Source of the DNA: Paenibacillus spiritus
Lineage (GTDB): Bacteria; Bacillota; Bacilli; Paenibacillales; Paenibacillaceae
Direction: 5' to 3'
NCBI RefSeq assembly: GCF_008710135.1
Contig: NZ_VYKK01000004.1
Span: forward strand, 372,001-436,000
DNA: 64,000 bases
Shown piece by piece: positions 26,367-35,595 of the stretch (its first letter is position 1; each line of letters opens with the position of its first letter). Position numbers and translations under genes: made by a program. Under the pieces are notes generated by a model. That model had not been told where the DNA came from. It saw only the letters and a program-made list of their open reading frames with translations, and did no database searches.

Positions 26367-27086
26367 TCATACCATCTTGTTAAATTCTTTGCGAAGCCGC
26401 TTGATGATCCGCTTCTCCAGCCGTGAAATATAGGATTGGGAAATCCCGAGCAGATCCGCTACATCCTTCTGCGTCTTCTCCTCTCCGCCCCTAAGCCCGA
26501 AGCGCAGCTCCATAATCATCCGCTCGCGCTCGCTCAGCTTCTCCAGCGCCTTCTCCAGCAGCTTTCGGTCCACCTGCTCTTCGATTCCCCGGTAGATGGT
26601 ATCATTCTCGGTTCCCAGAACATCGGAGAGCAGCAGCTCGTTGCCGTCCCAATCAATGTTAAGCGGCTCGTCGAACGAGACCTCGCTGCGGGTCTTGCTG
26701 TTGCGCCGCAGATACATCAAAATTTCGTTCTCGATGCAGCGCGAGGCGTAGGTCGCGAGCTTGATCTTCTTCTCGGGATCAAACGTATTGACCGCCTTGA
26801 TCAATCCGATCGCGCCGATGGACACCAGGTCTTCGATATTGATTCCGGTATTCTCGAATTTGCGGGCGATGTACACGACCAGGCGCAGGTTGCGCTCAAT
26901 CAGCATCGCCCGGACAGCGGCGTCCCCGCTGGGCAGACGCTGAAGCAGATAATCCTCCTCTTCGCGCGTCAGCGGCGGCGGCAGCGCCTCGCTTCCGCCG
27001 ATATAATAGATTTCCTGACTCTTGAGTCCCAGCAGAAACAGCACCCGGTAATACTGGAGCTGCAGCGTCATTTTCCAATGGATCAT
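26367..27086 (-). CDS. sigE: RNA polymerase sigma-E factor precursor (mother cell)
   Basis: Sigma-E drives early mother-cell transcription in sporulation. The 239-residue product begins with a hydrophobic pro-sequence ([19 protein letters not shown]), expected to be cut by SpoIIGA near SQEIYYIGG. Region 2 ([32 protein letters not shown]) and region 4 ([20 protein letters not shown]) follow. The ATG overlaps the spoIIGA stop as ATGA, coupling protease and substrate. GAAGGAGG lies upstream. Confidence 0.97.
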   Translation of the reverse strand: MIHWKMTLQLQYYRVLFLLGLKSQEIYYIGGSEALPPPLTREEEDYLLQRLPSGDAAVRAMLIERNLRLVVYIARKFENTGINIEDLVSIGAIGLIKAVNTFDPEKKIKLATYASRCIENEILMYLRRNSKTRSEVSFDEPLNIDWDGNELLLSDVLGTENDTIYRGIEEQVDRKLLEKALEKLSERERMIMELRFGLRGGEEKTQKDVADLLGISQSYISRLEKRIIKRLRKEFNKMV

Positions 27087-28054
27087 CGTGGTACCTCCTT
27101 CAAGAAGTTCGGGCCCGTACCCGCAGGCGCCCCCGCTTCCGGCTGAGCCAGATCAGGGTGGATCACGGCCCGGTAAGCCCCTTCCGCAGACAACGTGCCG
27201 CCGTCCAGCCCAATCAGCGCTCGGGCGGTCACCCGTTCTTGACCGTCCATCGTAACGGTGACTTGGTCCGGCTTCAGCGCAAGCATGAACGAGGCGGCCC
27301 GGTTCACGCCCCGGTACGGCACCAGCCGCAGCCGGTCCCGCCAGACATAAGACTGCCCGTCCGATTCCAGCAGCAGCTGATCCGCGCCGTCCCGCGACAG
27401 ACGCCCTTTCCACGAAGCGGGCAGATGCTCTTCCCACAGCGCGGCTTCCATCACCAGCACCGGCGTCCGTGTCAGCGGGTCGCACAGCCGGTTGCCGGTA
27501 TCAAGCAGGCCCGGGCAGCTGATCCGCACCTCGCCGATCTCAACCGTAACCGTGCCGATATAGGATTCCAGGCGCTGTCTGTCTGTGCGGGCGGTGTGCA
27601 GACGTTTGAAGAGACCCAACACCAGCAGCAGGGTTCCCGCAGTGAACCAGAACCCGATGCGCAGCCGGAAGGAGAATCCGCCCGACGCCGTATACAGAAT
27701 TCCGTTCCAGAGGTCTCCGCTGCTCTGTAGCAGATAATGAATTCCGATAATGCCCCCGGCCGCCGCAAAGTTCACGAGATAGAAGTATCCGAGCTGTCGA
27801 AGAAACCCCTGCAGGCTGCCAAAGCCAAACGCAATGCCGATCATGGCCAAAGATAATGCCGCTTTGACAACAAAGGTATACATAAAGCCCAGCTCCGGCA
27901 CGAACATCATCACTACATACATGGCTCCGGTGCCCGACGACAGCGCCATTCTCCACCAGGGCATCCTTCGCTTGCCGAGCCAGGCCGTCAGCCAGAGCAG
28001 GATTCCGTCGATCAGGACGTTCACCAGAAAGACCAGATCGATATAGACCGCCAT
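27083..28054 (-). CDS. spoIIGA: Sporulation sigma-E processing peptidase SpoIIGA
   Basis: A membrane aspartic protease in the mother cell that removes the pro-sequence of sigma-E when triggered by SpoIIR from the forespore. About five membrane helices fill residues 1-150. The cytoplasmic domain carries the catalytic aspartate in GLLDTGNRL. The length (323) is close to the usual 310. I chose ATG (MAVYIDLVF), preceded by GGTGGGG; a GTG three codons earlier overlaps that site. It is the first gene of spoIIGA-sigE. Confidence 0.93.
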   Translation of the reverse strand: MAVYIDLVFLVNVLIDGILLWLTAWLGKRRMPWWRMALSSGTGAMYVVMMFVPELGFMYTFVVKAALSLAMIGIAFGFGSLQGFLRQLGYFYLVNFAAAGGIIGIHYLLQSSGDLWNGILYTASGGFSFRLRIGFWFTAGTLLLVLGLFKRLHTARTDRQRLESYIGTVTVEIGEVRISCPGLLDTGNRLCDPLTRTPVLVMEAALWEEHLPASWKGRLSRDGADQLLLESDGQSYVWRDRLRLVPYRGVNRAASFMLALKPDQVTVTMDGQERVTARALIGLDGGTLSAEGAYRAVIHPDLAQPEAGAPAGTGPNFLKEVPR

Positions 28055-28134
28055 GTTCCCCACCCATCCGCCGCTCTCGCCGGTTCCTGATTGCGGCTTG
28101 CATTCTCCCGTCCGGCTTGTTGGACGATATGAAT

Positions 28135-28201
28135 AGTATAGAAAGACATCCCTTCAAAGTCTGTCTAAACCTGCGGGCGCTATCGGGCTTTTTTTGTCGA
28201 G
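28135..28201 (-). promoter_or_regulatory. Candidate spoIIG promoter with long spacer and Spo0A box
   Basis: TAGACA (28162-28167) and TATACT (28135-28140) are separated by 21 bases on the minus strand, like the abnormally long spacing known for the B. subtilis spoIIG promoter, which needs phosphorylated Spo0A. TTTGTCGAG (28193-28201, plus-strand sense) matches the Spo0A box TTTGTCGAA at eight of nine positions and lies just upstream. The role is inferred from this layout. Confidence 0.6.
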
Positions 28202-28229
28202 GGTTCTTTGGCTTTCCCTTCTTCGCAAT

Positions 28230-28267
28230 AAAAAACCCGCTTCCTCGGCTAAAGCCGAAGAGCGGGT
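28230..28267 (-). terminator. ftsZ terminator
   Basis: ACCCGCT pairs with AGCGGGT and an inner CTTCGGC/GCCGAGG stem closes on TTTA. Six T follow on the minus strand. It separates the dcw cluster from spoIIGA. Confidence 0.92.
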
Positions 28268-28310
28268 ATGCGCCATCCAGATCCGATTCGCTATTCGCTT
28301 GTCAGGGTTC

Positions 28311-29426
28311 CTACTCGTGGTTGCCGCCGCGCGAGCGATTGCGCAGGAAGGTCGGGATATCTAGCTGGTCCGCGCTCGGCGTGTTGCCGAACGGACGCAG
28401 GGCCGTCTTGTCTGGTTGAGCCGGTTCAGGCTGCGACGCCGCAGGACGGCGCCCCGGCATGATCGAAGCACCCTTGTGCTCAAATCCGGTGGCAATGACG
28501 GTAACCTTGATCTCGTCCTTCATGCTCTCTTCAATGATTGCACCGAAGATCATGTTGACTTCCGGATCGGAAGCCGAAGTCACAATCTCGGCGGCTTCAT
28601 TGACTTCATACAGCGACAGGTTGGAGCCGCCGGTAATGTTCATGATGACGCCGCGGGCGCCTTCGATGGAAGTCTCAAGCAGGGGACTCATAATGGCCTT
28701 GCGAGCCGCTTCGGAAGCCCGGTTCTCGCCGGTCGCGATGCCGATGCCCATCAGGGCGGAACCGCGTTCGGTCATGATGGTCTTCACGTCGGCAAAGTCG
28801 AGGTTGATGAGGCCGGGGACGGCGATCAGGTCGGAAATGCCCTGAACCGCCTGACGGAGCACATTGTCCGCTTCGCGGAATGCTTCCAGCATCGGCGTCT
28901 TCTTATCTACAATCTCAAGGAGACGGTCATTCGGAATGACGATGAGAGTGTCAACCTTCTCCTTCAGCGCCTCGATGCCCAGTTCCGCCTGGGTCGACCG
29001 CTTCCGTCCTTCAAACGTGAACGGACGGGTTACGACTCCGACCGTCAATGCGCCGCATTCGCGGGCAATTTCGGCGATTACCGGAGCTGCTCCGGTACCG
29101 GTGCCGCCGCCCATGCCGGCGGTAACGAACACCATGTCCGCACCCTTCAGCGTATTGGAAATCAAATCGCGGGATTCTTCGGCGGCTTTCTTGCCCACCT
29201 CGGGGTTCGCCCCCGCGCCGAGACCGCGGGTCAGCTTGTCCCCGATCTGCAGCTTATGCTCCGATTTGGCCATATGCAGCGCCTGGGCGTCTGTGTTCAC
29301 CGTAATGAACTCCACACCCTGCACGCCGTTCTCAATCATCCGGTTGACGGCGTTGCTCCCGCCGCCGCCGACGCCGATGACTTTAATCTGCGCCAAGCTC
29401 TCCATTTCAAAATCAAATTCCAACAT
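28311..29426 (-). CDS. ftsZ: Cell division GTPase FtsZ
   Basis: FtsZ is the tubulin homologue that polymerises into the Z ring. The 371 residues include the nucleotide-binding [15 protein letters not shown], the tubulin signature [10 protein letters not shown] near residue 105 and the T7 loop [13 protein letters not shown] variable linker and the C-terminal peptide [16 protein letters not shown] follow, where FtsA and SepF bind. I take [11 protein letters not shown] as the start, with GAGGG just upstream; a 15-codon extension in frame is not conserved. It lies 133 bases after ftsA and ends at a strong terminator. Confidence 0.98.
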   Translation of the reverse strand: MLEFDFEMESLAQIKVIGVGGGGSNAVNRMIENGVQGVEFITVNTDAQALHMAKSEHKLQIGDKLTRGLGAGANPEVGKKAAEESRDLISNTLKGADMVFVTAGMGGGTGTGAAPVIAEIARECGALTVGVVTRPFTFEGRKRSTQAELGIEALKEKVDTLIVIPNDRLLEIVDKKTPMLEAFREADNVLRQAVQGISDLIAVPGLINLDFADVKTIMTERGSALMGIGIATGENRASEAARKAIMSPLLETSIEGARGVIMNITGGSNLSLYEVNEAAEIVTSASDPEVNMIFGAIIEESMKDEIKVTVIATGFEHKGASIMPGRRPAASQPEPAQPDKTALRPFGNTPSADQLDIPTFLRNRSRGGNHE

Positions 29427-29559
29427 ATTGTTCCCTCTCCCCCTCGAATAGTGCTTGGATGGCCGGTCCAAGTATATCTGGACGTTTGTCTAGGCGGTTT
29501 TTGCAAGATTCTTCCCAGCCGCTCTTACGGGGCATCAGATCGACATTTGCAAAAAAGCC

Positions 29560-30828
29560 TTATATGAAATCGCTAAAAATGTTCTTGAGACGTTCCACGA
29601 TTCCCGGTTTCTGCGGCGCGGGTTCGCCGGCCGGCGCCGGATTCGGCTTGGCTCTGCCGGCCGTCGTCTTCTTGTTCGCGCTCGTTCCGCTGTTTCTACC
29701 CCGGAAGCTGCGCACCACATGGTGCAGAATTCCGACGCCGCTTGTAAATCCGGGGTCCCGTACTCCGATATAATCGGGTACCGCAATTCGGACGGATGCG
29801 GACAGTTCGGATTGGGCGGCTTTCAGCACGCCGGGCATGGATACCGTTCCACCCGTTAGTATATAACCTCCGGGAAGCTCGCTGTAACCAAGCCGCTTGG
29901 TCTCCTGGCGGATCAGATGGAAGATCTCCTGGACGCGGGGTTCGATGATCGCCGCCAGGTCCTCCTGGTTGAACTCCTTCTCGACGTTGCTGCCGATCCG
30001 CAGCACCTTAAATACAACATCGGAGGCCGCATCGTCCATCCAGGCGCAGCCGTATTTCAGCTTGACCTTCTCCGCCTGGTCGGTCAGCGTCCGAAGCCCG
30101 TAGGCGATGTCGTTCGTTACGAACTCGCCCCCGATCGGAATCGTCGAAGTGGCGACCAGTGCGCCTTCCTCGTACACGGCGATGGTCGTTGCGCCTGCGC
30201 CGATATCCACCAGCACCGCCCCCATGGATTTCTCATCCTTGGAGAGCGCCAATCCGCCGGCGCCCAGAGACATCAGCACCAGATCCTTCACCCGCAGTCC
30301 TGATTTCTCTACGCAGCGCAGCAGATTATGTATAGGCGTCTTCGCTCCCGTAACAATCGTTGCTTCTACTTCCAGGCGCACGCCGATCATGCCGCGCGGG
30401 TCCTGGATGCCCTCAAGTCCGTCAACAATGTACTGCTTGGCCACCACATCAATGACCTCGCGTTCCGGAGGAAGCGCGATCACCTCGGCCGCCTTGAGCA
30501 CGCGGGCGATATCCTCGTCGCCAATCTCGCGGTCCTCGTTCTGGACGGCGACGACGCCATGGCTCGACTGCAGACCGATGTGGTTGCCTGAAATCCCGAC
30601 GTATACTTCGGATATTTGAATACCGACCATCTGCTCGGCATGTTCAACAGCGCTCTTGATGGAATGGACGGTCTGGTCGATATCGACAATCGCGCCCTTG
30701 CGAATGCCTTCCGAATCGGCCGAACCGACACCGATAATATTCAAGGTTCCGTTCGTGATTTCTCCGATTATTGCCCGAACTTTGGATGTACCGATGTCCA
30801 AACTAACAATGATGTCATTGTTGCTCAA
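29560..30828 (-). CDS. ftsA: Cell division protein FtsA
   Basis: The actin-like membrane tether for FtsZ. At 422 residues it shows the ATP-binding VSLDIGTSKVRAI at the N-terminus, MGAVLVDIGAGATTIAV and GGYILTGGTVSMPGV. The SHS2 insert lies between. A Pro/Lys-rich linker leads to a C-terminal amphipathic helix IVERLKNIFSDFI that inserts in the membrane. The start is TTG, with GGAGGTG nine bases upstream. A 231-base gap with strong palindromes precedes it, so it probably has its own promoter. Confidence 0.97.
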   Translation of the reverse strand: MSNNDIIVSLDIGTSKVRAIIGEITNGTLNIIGVGSADSEGIRKGAIVDIDQTVHSIKSAVEHAEQMVGIQISEVYVGISGNHIGLQSSHGVVAVQNEDREIGDEDIARVLKAAEVIALPPEREVIDVVAKQYIVDGLEGIQDPRGMIGVRLEVEATIVTGAKTPIHNLLRCVEKSGLRVKDLVLMSLGAGGLALSKDEKSMGAVLVDIGAGATTIAVYEEGALVATSTIPIGGEFVTNDIAYGLRTLTDQAEKVKLKYGCAWMDDAASDVVFKVLRIGSNVEKEFNQEDLAAIIEPRVQEIFHLIRQETKRLGYSELPGGYILTGGTVSMPGVLKAAQSELSASVRIAVPDYIGVRDPGFTSGVGILHHVVRSFRGRNSGTSANKKTTAGRAKPNPAPAGEPAPQKPGIVERLKNIFSDFI

Positions 30829-30922
30829 CCCCTATGGCACCTCCCGTGTTATCGATATTCTTCGTTATGGTTTCCCGCCCTGGGGAAAGGTCCTTTTACA
30901 TATTCCACATGCCCATTCCTTT

Positions 30923-30997
30923 CCCTCTTTTTTCTACAAATTTTTTGGAGACTCCAAATACGGGTCTGGATTCTAAAAATCCGAAGAAAAAAGAGGG
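30923..30997. repeat. Nested palindromes upstream of ftsA
   Basis: A 13-base perfect inverted repeat (30923-30935 with 30985-30997, CCCTCTTTTTTCT and its complement) encloses two smaller ones: TTTGGAG-A-CTCCAAA and GGATT-CTAAA-AATCC. The block is AT-rich against a GC-rich background. On the minus strand a TGCTACAAT extended -10 stands just upstream (near 31028), so a transcript into ftsA would carry this structure in its leader. Confidence 0.8.
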
Positions 30998-31059
30998 AGT
31001 GCTCGTGCGTGTCAATAAGAATGATTGTAGCATTTTTTATACCGAGATAGTAGTGCCAG

Positions 31060-31821
31060 TTAAGGCGCCTGTTCTTCTGCGGAAGCGTCATCGCCTTCGG
31101 TGTAGAACGGAACGTAGGAGTCCGCCTCCAGCATCCGAATCAAACCGGGCTCTTCCGTCTCGATGACCTGATTGAGGTAGGCCACTTTCTCCTTCAGCAG
31201 CGAAACGGCCGTGATCACCTCGAAGTGCGACCTTGTGTACAGCTTGATCCGGTCCGGAAAAGAAAGCGTCGGCGACGGAACGATCTCCGATATATCGCTG
31301 GTCAGCTCATTGGGAATGCCTGCAAGGGTCTGGCAGAGCTTCGCCTTGTAGGGATCATTCGACTTCCAGTTCGTCAGAATCGGCTTCTCCACGGCGATGC
31401 CAGCGTGGTCCACGGATACAGCCGCTCCGCTGGAGAGGATGGCCTTCAGGCTGCCCTGCCCGTCCAGTTCATAGGCCACGGCCGGAAATTCGGTGATCCG
31501 GATGACGACACGGCCCGGGAAGGACTTGTCCACTTCCGCCTTCTGGATGGTCGGGAGTTCCAGCAGCGCCTTCTCCACCTTCGAGCCGGAGACGGCGAAG
31601 AACTGGCCGTTCTGCTTCAGGCCGCTGTGCTTGAGCAGCTCCTGCCGGCTCGAATACCGGCTGCCCGTGAACTCGATATCGGTAATGCGGCTGACGGGCG
31701 ACCGGAAGAAGATGACGGCCAGCAGCGCGAAAAAGAGCAGCAGCAGAATCAGGGTGACTTTTCGGCTCATTTTTTTCTTGGGCTTGTCCTCCGGGAGAAC
31801 AGGCAGACGCATATTGGACAT
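31060..31821 (-). CDS. divIB: Cell division protein DivIB (FtsQ)
   Basis: A bitopic membrane protein of the FtsL-DivIC-DivIB septal complex. The 253 residues comprise a basic cytoplasmic tail (KPKKKMSRK), one membrane helix (about 22-41), a POTRA domain (VSRITDIEFTGSRYSSRQEL, 43-110) and the FtsQ/DivIB beta domain. An acidic C-terminus (EGDDASAEEQAP) ends it. The ATG follows GGAG at seven bases. It lies between murA and ftsA; ylxW, ylxX and sbp, which follow divIB in B. subtilis, are absent. Confidence 0.93.
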   Translation of the reverse strand: MSNMRLPVLPEDKPKKKMSRKVTLILLLLFFALLAVIFFRSPVSRITDIEFTGSRYSSRQELLKHSGLKQNGQFFAVSGSKVEKALLELPTIQKAEVDKSFPGRVVIRITEFPAVAYELDGQGSLKAILSSGAAVSVDHAGIAVEKPILTNWKSNDPYKAKLCQTLAGIPNELTSDISEIVPSPTLSFPDRIKLYTRSHFEVITAVSLLKEKVAYLNQVIETEEPGLIRMLEADSYVPFYTEGDDASAEEQAP

Positions 31822-31886
31822 AGTTATTCTCCGTTATATCGGCCCGTCCCCCCGCCGGAAGGCTCCGGCGGAGGAACGGCAGACGA

Positions 31887-33164
31887 TTAGTTGGCCAGAT
31901 CGACGGCGCCCGGAACCTTGCGGGTAATGCGCCCGCCAAGCTTGCGGAACAGAAACTCAATGCCGTCGTATCCGCGGTCGATGTGGTGGGCCTGCTCGAC
32001 TACCGTCGTGCCCTGGGCGGCCAGCCCTGCGATGACCAGCGCAGCTCCCGCCCGCAGATCGGTCGCTTCCACGGTGGCTCCGTACAAGCGGCGCACGCCG
32101 CGGATGAACGCCCGGTTCAGGTCGATGGATATATCGGCCCCCATCCGGTTCATCTCTTCCACATGCTTGAAGCGCCCCTCGAACACCGTCTCCTTGATGA
32201 CGCTGAATCCGTCGGCCAGCGCCAGCAGCACCATAATCTGCGATTGCAGATCGGTCGGAAAGGACGGATACGGAGAAGTCACGATGCGGTCCACCGCTTT
32301 GGGGCGGCCCATACAGCCGATTTCAATTATATCATTGCAGACTGCGATTTGAACACCGGCGCGCCGCAGAACGTGGATCAGCGAGCTCAGATGACCCGCG
32401 TTCGTCCCGCTCAGAACTACATTTCCCCTGGTAGCCGCAGCCGCAATCATCACGGTTCCGGCCACGATCCGGTCGGGAATGACCTCATACTCGCACGGCG
32501 TCAGCCGATCGACGCCCTGGATCGTAATCGTGTCTGTCCCCGCTCCGATAATTCGTGCGCCCATTCGGTTGAGGTAGTTCTGGAGATCCTGAATTTCCGG
32601 CTCGCGGGCAGCGCCCGTGATCACCGTCGTGCCCTCTGCCGTTGCGGCGGCCATCATCAGATTCTCCGTTGCGCCGACGCTCGGATAATCCAGGTGAATG
32701 TCGCAGCCGACCAGCCGGCCTGCCCGGCAAGAGATCTGCTCCCCCGTCTCCGTAATCTCTGCGCCTAGCGCCTTCAGACCTTCCAGATGAAGGTCAATCT
32801 TGCGTTCTCCGATCGCGCAGCCTCCCGGCTGGTAGATCGTAACCTCGCCAAAGCGGGAGAGCAGCGGTCCCATCAGAAAGATGGAGGACCGCATCTGCCT
32901 CATCAGCTCCGCGGGTACATGCGAGGTCGCAACAGAGGAGGTGTCCACGGTTACGGTATCGCCGGCATGCCCGGTGGCGCAGCCGAGACGGTCCAGAATG
33001 GCCAGCATCGTCTCGATGTCCAGCAGCTTCGGCACATTGCGGAGCACATGCACACCCTCGGCCAGCAGGCTTGCCGCCAGAATGGGAAGCGCCGCGTTCT
33101 TCGCTCCATGGATACGAATGGTGCCGGACAGGGGAATTCCGCCCTCAATCACCAATTTGTCCAA
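31887..33164 (-). CDS. murA: UDP-N-acetylglucosamine 1-carboxyvinyltransferase
   Basis: MurA adds enolpyruvate from PEP to UDP-GlcNAc, the first committed step of peptidoglycan synthesis and the target of fosfomycin. The catalytic cysteine is in QPGGCAIGERKIDLH, so it has the fosfomycin-sensitive Cys form. K in RIHGAKNAALP and R in RQMRSS are also present. The start is TTG (LDKLVIEGG), with GGAGG seven bases before, giving 425 residues. It occupies the place between murG and divIB where B. subtilis has murB. Bacillota often have a second murA elsewhere. Confidence 0.96.
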   Translation of the reverse strand: MDKLVIEGGIPLSGTIRIHGAKNAALPILAASLLAEGVHVLRNVPKLLDIETMLAILDRLGCATGHAGDTVTVDTSSVATSHVPAELMRQMRSSIFLMGPLLSRFGEVTIYQPGGCAIGERKIDLHLEGLKALGAEITETGEQISCRAGRLVGCDIHLDYPSVGATENLMMAAATAEGTTVITGAAREPEIQDLQNYLNRMGARIIGAGTDTITIQGVDRLTPCEYEVIPDRIVAGTVMIAAAATRGNVVLSGTNAGHLSSLIHVLRRAGVQIAVCNDIIEIGCMGRPKAVDRIVTSPYPSFPTDLQSQIMVLLALADGFSVIKETVFEGRFKHVEEMNRMGADISIDLNRAFIRGVRRLYGATVEATDLRAGAALVIAGLAAQGTTVVEQAHHIDRGYDGIEFLFRKLGGRITRKVPGAVDLAN

Positions 33165-33325
33165 TGTATCACCTCCGGGATTACCGTTCATCCCCGAAGA
33201 CGCTTCGGCCGGAAGGCCGGAAGGTCTGGGTGATTGTCACGATTTATACGATATCGTATGTACGATGATCCGGGAGTGTGACTGGCGAAGAGGCGGAGGC
33301 GCAGCCGCCTTCGCAGCCGCCCTCG

Positions 33326-34441
33326 CTACTTGCGGCCTTTGGCGGCCAGCCGGCGCAGCTCTGCCGTGACGACGGCCGCGGAGTCGCGTTTGCCCAGCCG
33401 CTTCGACGCCTCCGACATGGAGCGGCGGCGCTCCTCGCTGCCCACGATGCCGGCGACGGCCTCGTGCAGGACGGAGCCGGTCAGGTCTTTTTCGAGAATG
33501 ACAACCGATGCGCCCTCCTTCTCCAGCTGTCTTGCATTCGCCTCCTGGTGATTGTTCGTCACGTTGGGCGATGGGATCAGCACGGAAGGGATGCCAAGCG
33601 CGGTAATCTCAGCCAGGAAGGAAGCTCCCGCCCGGTTGACGATCAGCGTCGTGCAGGCCAGCACCTCCGGCATGTTGTGAATATACGGAAGCACATGCAG
33701 ATGATTCGGCAGACTGCCGAGCTTCGCCCGCAGCGTCTTGCGCGTCTCCTCATAGTAGCCTTCCCCGGTGACGTAGATGTAATGGACGCCTTCGGACTTC
33801 ATGACCAGCGGCGCCATATCGATCATCGCTTCGTTGATCGCCTTCGCTCCCCGGCTGCCGCCGATCACCAGCACGACGGTGCTGTTCTCGGGAATGCCGA
33901 GCGTAGCGTAGCCCCGGCGGGCATTGGCCGCCGCAACGGTTGTCGCCCGCGGATTGCCGGTGTAGATGACTCTCTTCGCCCCGGAGAAGGACGATTCCGT
34001 TCCCTCGAAGCTTACGGCGACGGTATCGGCATACCGGCTGAGGAATTTGTTGGTCAGACCCGGGATGGCGTTCTGCTCATGGATCAGGGTCGGAATGCCG
34101 AGTCTGGAAGCCGCATAGACTACCGGTCCGCACACATAACCGCCTGTGCCGACGACGACGTCTGGCTTGAATTCTCTCAGCATCGCTTTGGACTCCTTGA
34201 CGCCCTTCAGGAAGCGCATCACGGTCTTGACATTGTCCATCGACAGCTTGCGCCGGAATCCGGTGATATCAATGGACTTGAACGGCAGGTTCTCCTGGGG
34301 AACCAGCTTGCTCTCCAGGCCCCTCGTTCCTCCTATATACAAAAAGGCGGGATTCTCTTCCTCCGCCTCCATCTGCCTCGCTACGGCGACGGCCGGGTAA
34401 ATATGTCCGCCCGTTCCGCCGCCGCTCAGTACGACGCGCAT
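33326..34441 (-). CDS. murG: Lipid II synthase MurG
   Basis: A peripheral membrane glycosyltransferase that adds GlcNAc to lipid I, giving lipid II. The 371 residues show the N-terminal glycine loop VLSGGGTGGHIYPA, the HEQNAIPGLTNK region and the UDP-GlcNAc site (GGSRGAKAINEA, AGASFLAEITALGIPSVLIP, NHQEANA). The ATG follows CGAGGTG at six bases. It begins five bases after spoVE. The 161 bases downstream to murA hold only a short CGGCCGG palindrome. Confidence 0.96.
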   Translation of the reverse strand: MRVVLSGGGTGGHIYPAVAVARQMEAEEENPAFLYIGGTRGLESKLVPQENLPFKSIDITGFRRKLSMDNVKTVMRFLKGVKESKAMLREFKPDVVVGTGGYVCGPVVYAASRLGIPTLIHEQNAIPGLTNKFLSRYADTVAVSFEGTESSFSGAKRVIYTGNPRATTVAAANARRGYATLGIPENSTVVLVIGGSRGAKAINEAMIDMAPLVMKSEGVHYIYVTGEGYYEETRKTLRAKLGSLPNHLHVLPYIHNMPEVLACTTLIVNRAGASFLAEITALGIPSVLIPSPNVTNNHQEANARQLEKEGASVVILEKDLTGSVLHEAVAGIVGSEERRRSMSEASKRLGKRDSAAVVTAELRRLAAKGRK

Positions 34442-34446
34442 AGCGT

Positions 34447-35544
34447 TCACCTCGCATAACGGGATAAGTTGAGTAGTATTCCAAGCGCTGTCAGCATAAG
34501 GGTCAGCGACGACCCGCCATAGCTGATCAGCGGCAGGGTAATGCCGGTAACCGGCATGAGCCCGATGACAACGCCGATGTTGATGACGACCTGCACGGCG
34601 ACCATGCAGACAATGCCGACGGCCAGGTAGCTGCCGAACCGGTCCGGCAGGCTCATGGCCACTTTCATGCCCCGCCAGATCAGGACCAGGAACAGGCCCA
34701 GCACGGCGATGCCGCCGATGAAGCCGAGCTCCTCGGCCAGAATGGAGAAGATAAAGTCCGTCTGGGGCTCGGGCACATAGCTGAATTTCTGACGGCTCAT
34801 GCCGAGACCCAGTCCGCCAAGCCCGCCGGGTCCGATCGCATAGAGCGACTGGATAATCTGGTAGCCGGAGCCGAGCGGATCGGACCAGGGGTCCAGGAAC
34901 GCGGTAATCCGCTTCAGCCGGTACGGCGCGGCGGCGACCAGTCCGGCGAAGCCGGCAAGCCCTGCGGCCCCGAGGCCCAGCAGATGCTTCATCCGGGCGC
35001 CGGCGGTAAAGATCATCATCAGCGAAGCGCCCATCATGACCGTGCCCGTCCCAAGGTCGGGCTGAAGCATAATCAGAGCGAAGGCGCTGCCGATAAGAGC
35101 CAGCGGCGGCAGCAGCCCCCGGGTAAAGGTCGAAATGTCATAATCGTCCCGTCCGAGCCAGTTCGCCAGGAAGAGAATCATCCCCATCTTCATGAACTCC
35201 GAGGGCTGGATGCCGAAGGAGCTGATCCCGAGCCAGCTCCGCGCGCCGCCGCGGACGACGCCGATGCCGGGAATCAGCACGACGACCAGCAGGCCGAAGC
35301 AGACCAGCAGCGCCGGCTTTGCGTAGCGCCGCCATACCCGGTAATCAATGCTGGCCGTGAAGTACATCGCGGTCAGCCCCAGCGCTGCGAACAGCGCCTG
35401 ACGCTTCACAAAGTAGAAGGAATCGCCGTAGTTGCGGAAGCCCAGGACGGAGCCCGCGCTGTAGACCATAATCATCCCGATGGCGAGCAGGACCAGGATC
35501 GGAATCAGCAGCCAGATGTCCGGCGCGTGACGCGTCTTGTTCAT
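34447..35544 (-). CDS. spoVE: SEDS-family peptidoglycan polymerase SpoVE
   Basis: A polytopic protein of 365 residues with about ten membrane helices, of the RodA/FtsW/SpoVE family that polymerises lipid II. Family motifs include RGGARSWLGI, FGIQPSEFMKMGMI, MLQPDLGTGTVM and the C-terminal PLISYGGSSL. The position in the cluster after murD matches B. subtilis spoVE, which works with SpoVD for spore cortex. It could also serve as the vegetative FtsW if no other copy exists. The start follows GAGGTG at eight bases. Confidence 0.92.
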   Translation of the reverse strand: MNKTRHAPDIWLLIPILVLLAIGMIMVYSAGSVLGFRNYGDSFYFVKRQALFAALGLTAMYFTASIDYRVWRRYAKPALLVCFGLLVVVLIPGIGVVRGGARSWLGISSFGIQPSEFMKMGMILFLANWLGRDDYDISTFTRGLLPPLALIGSAFALIMLQPDLGTGTVMMGASLMMIFTAGARMKHLLGLGAAGLAGFAGLVAAAPYRLKRITAFLDPWSDPLGSGYQIIQSLYAIGPGGLGGLGLGMSRQKFSYVPEPQTDFIFSILAEELGFIGGIAVLGLFLVLIWRGMKVAMSLPDRFGSYLAVGIVCMVAVQVVINIGVVIGLMPVTGITLPLISYGGSSLTLMLTALGILLNLSRYAR

Positions 35545-35595
35545 GAGGAGCACACCTCTTGCCAAGTAGTGGAGGCTTATCCACCGCCCCCCTAC

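Noticed and set aside
33165..33325. Possible small gene or terminator between murG and murA
   Set aside because: Only a short CGGCCGG palindrome is present, without a T run or a start signal.
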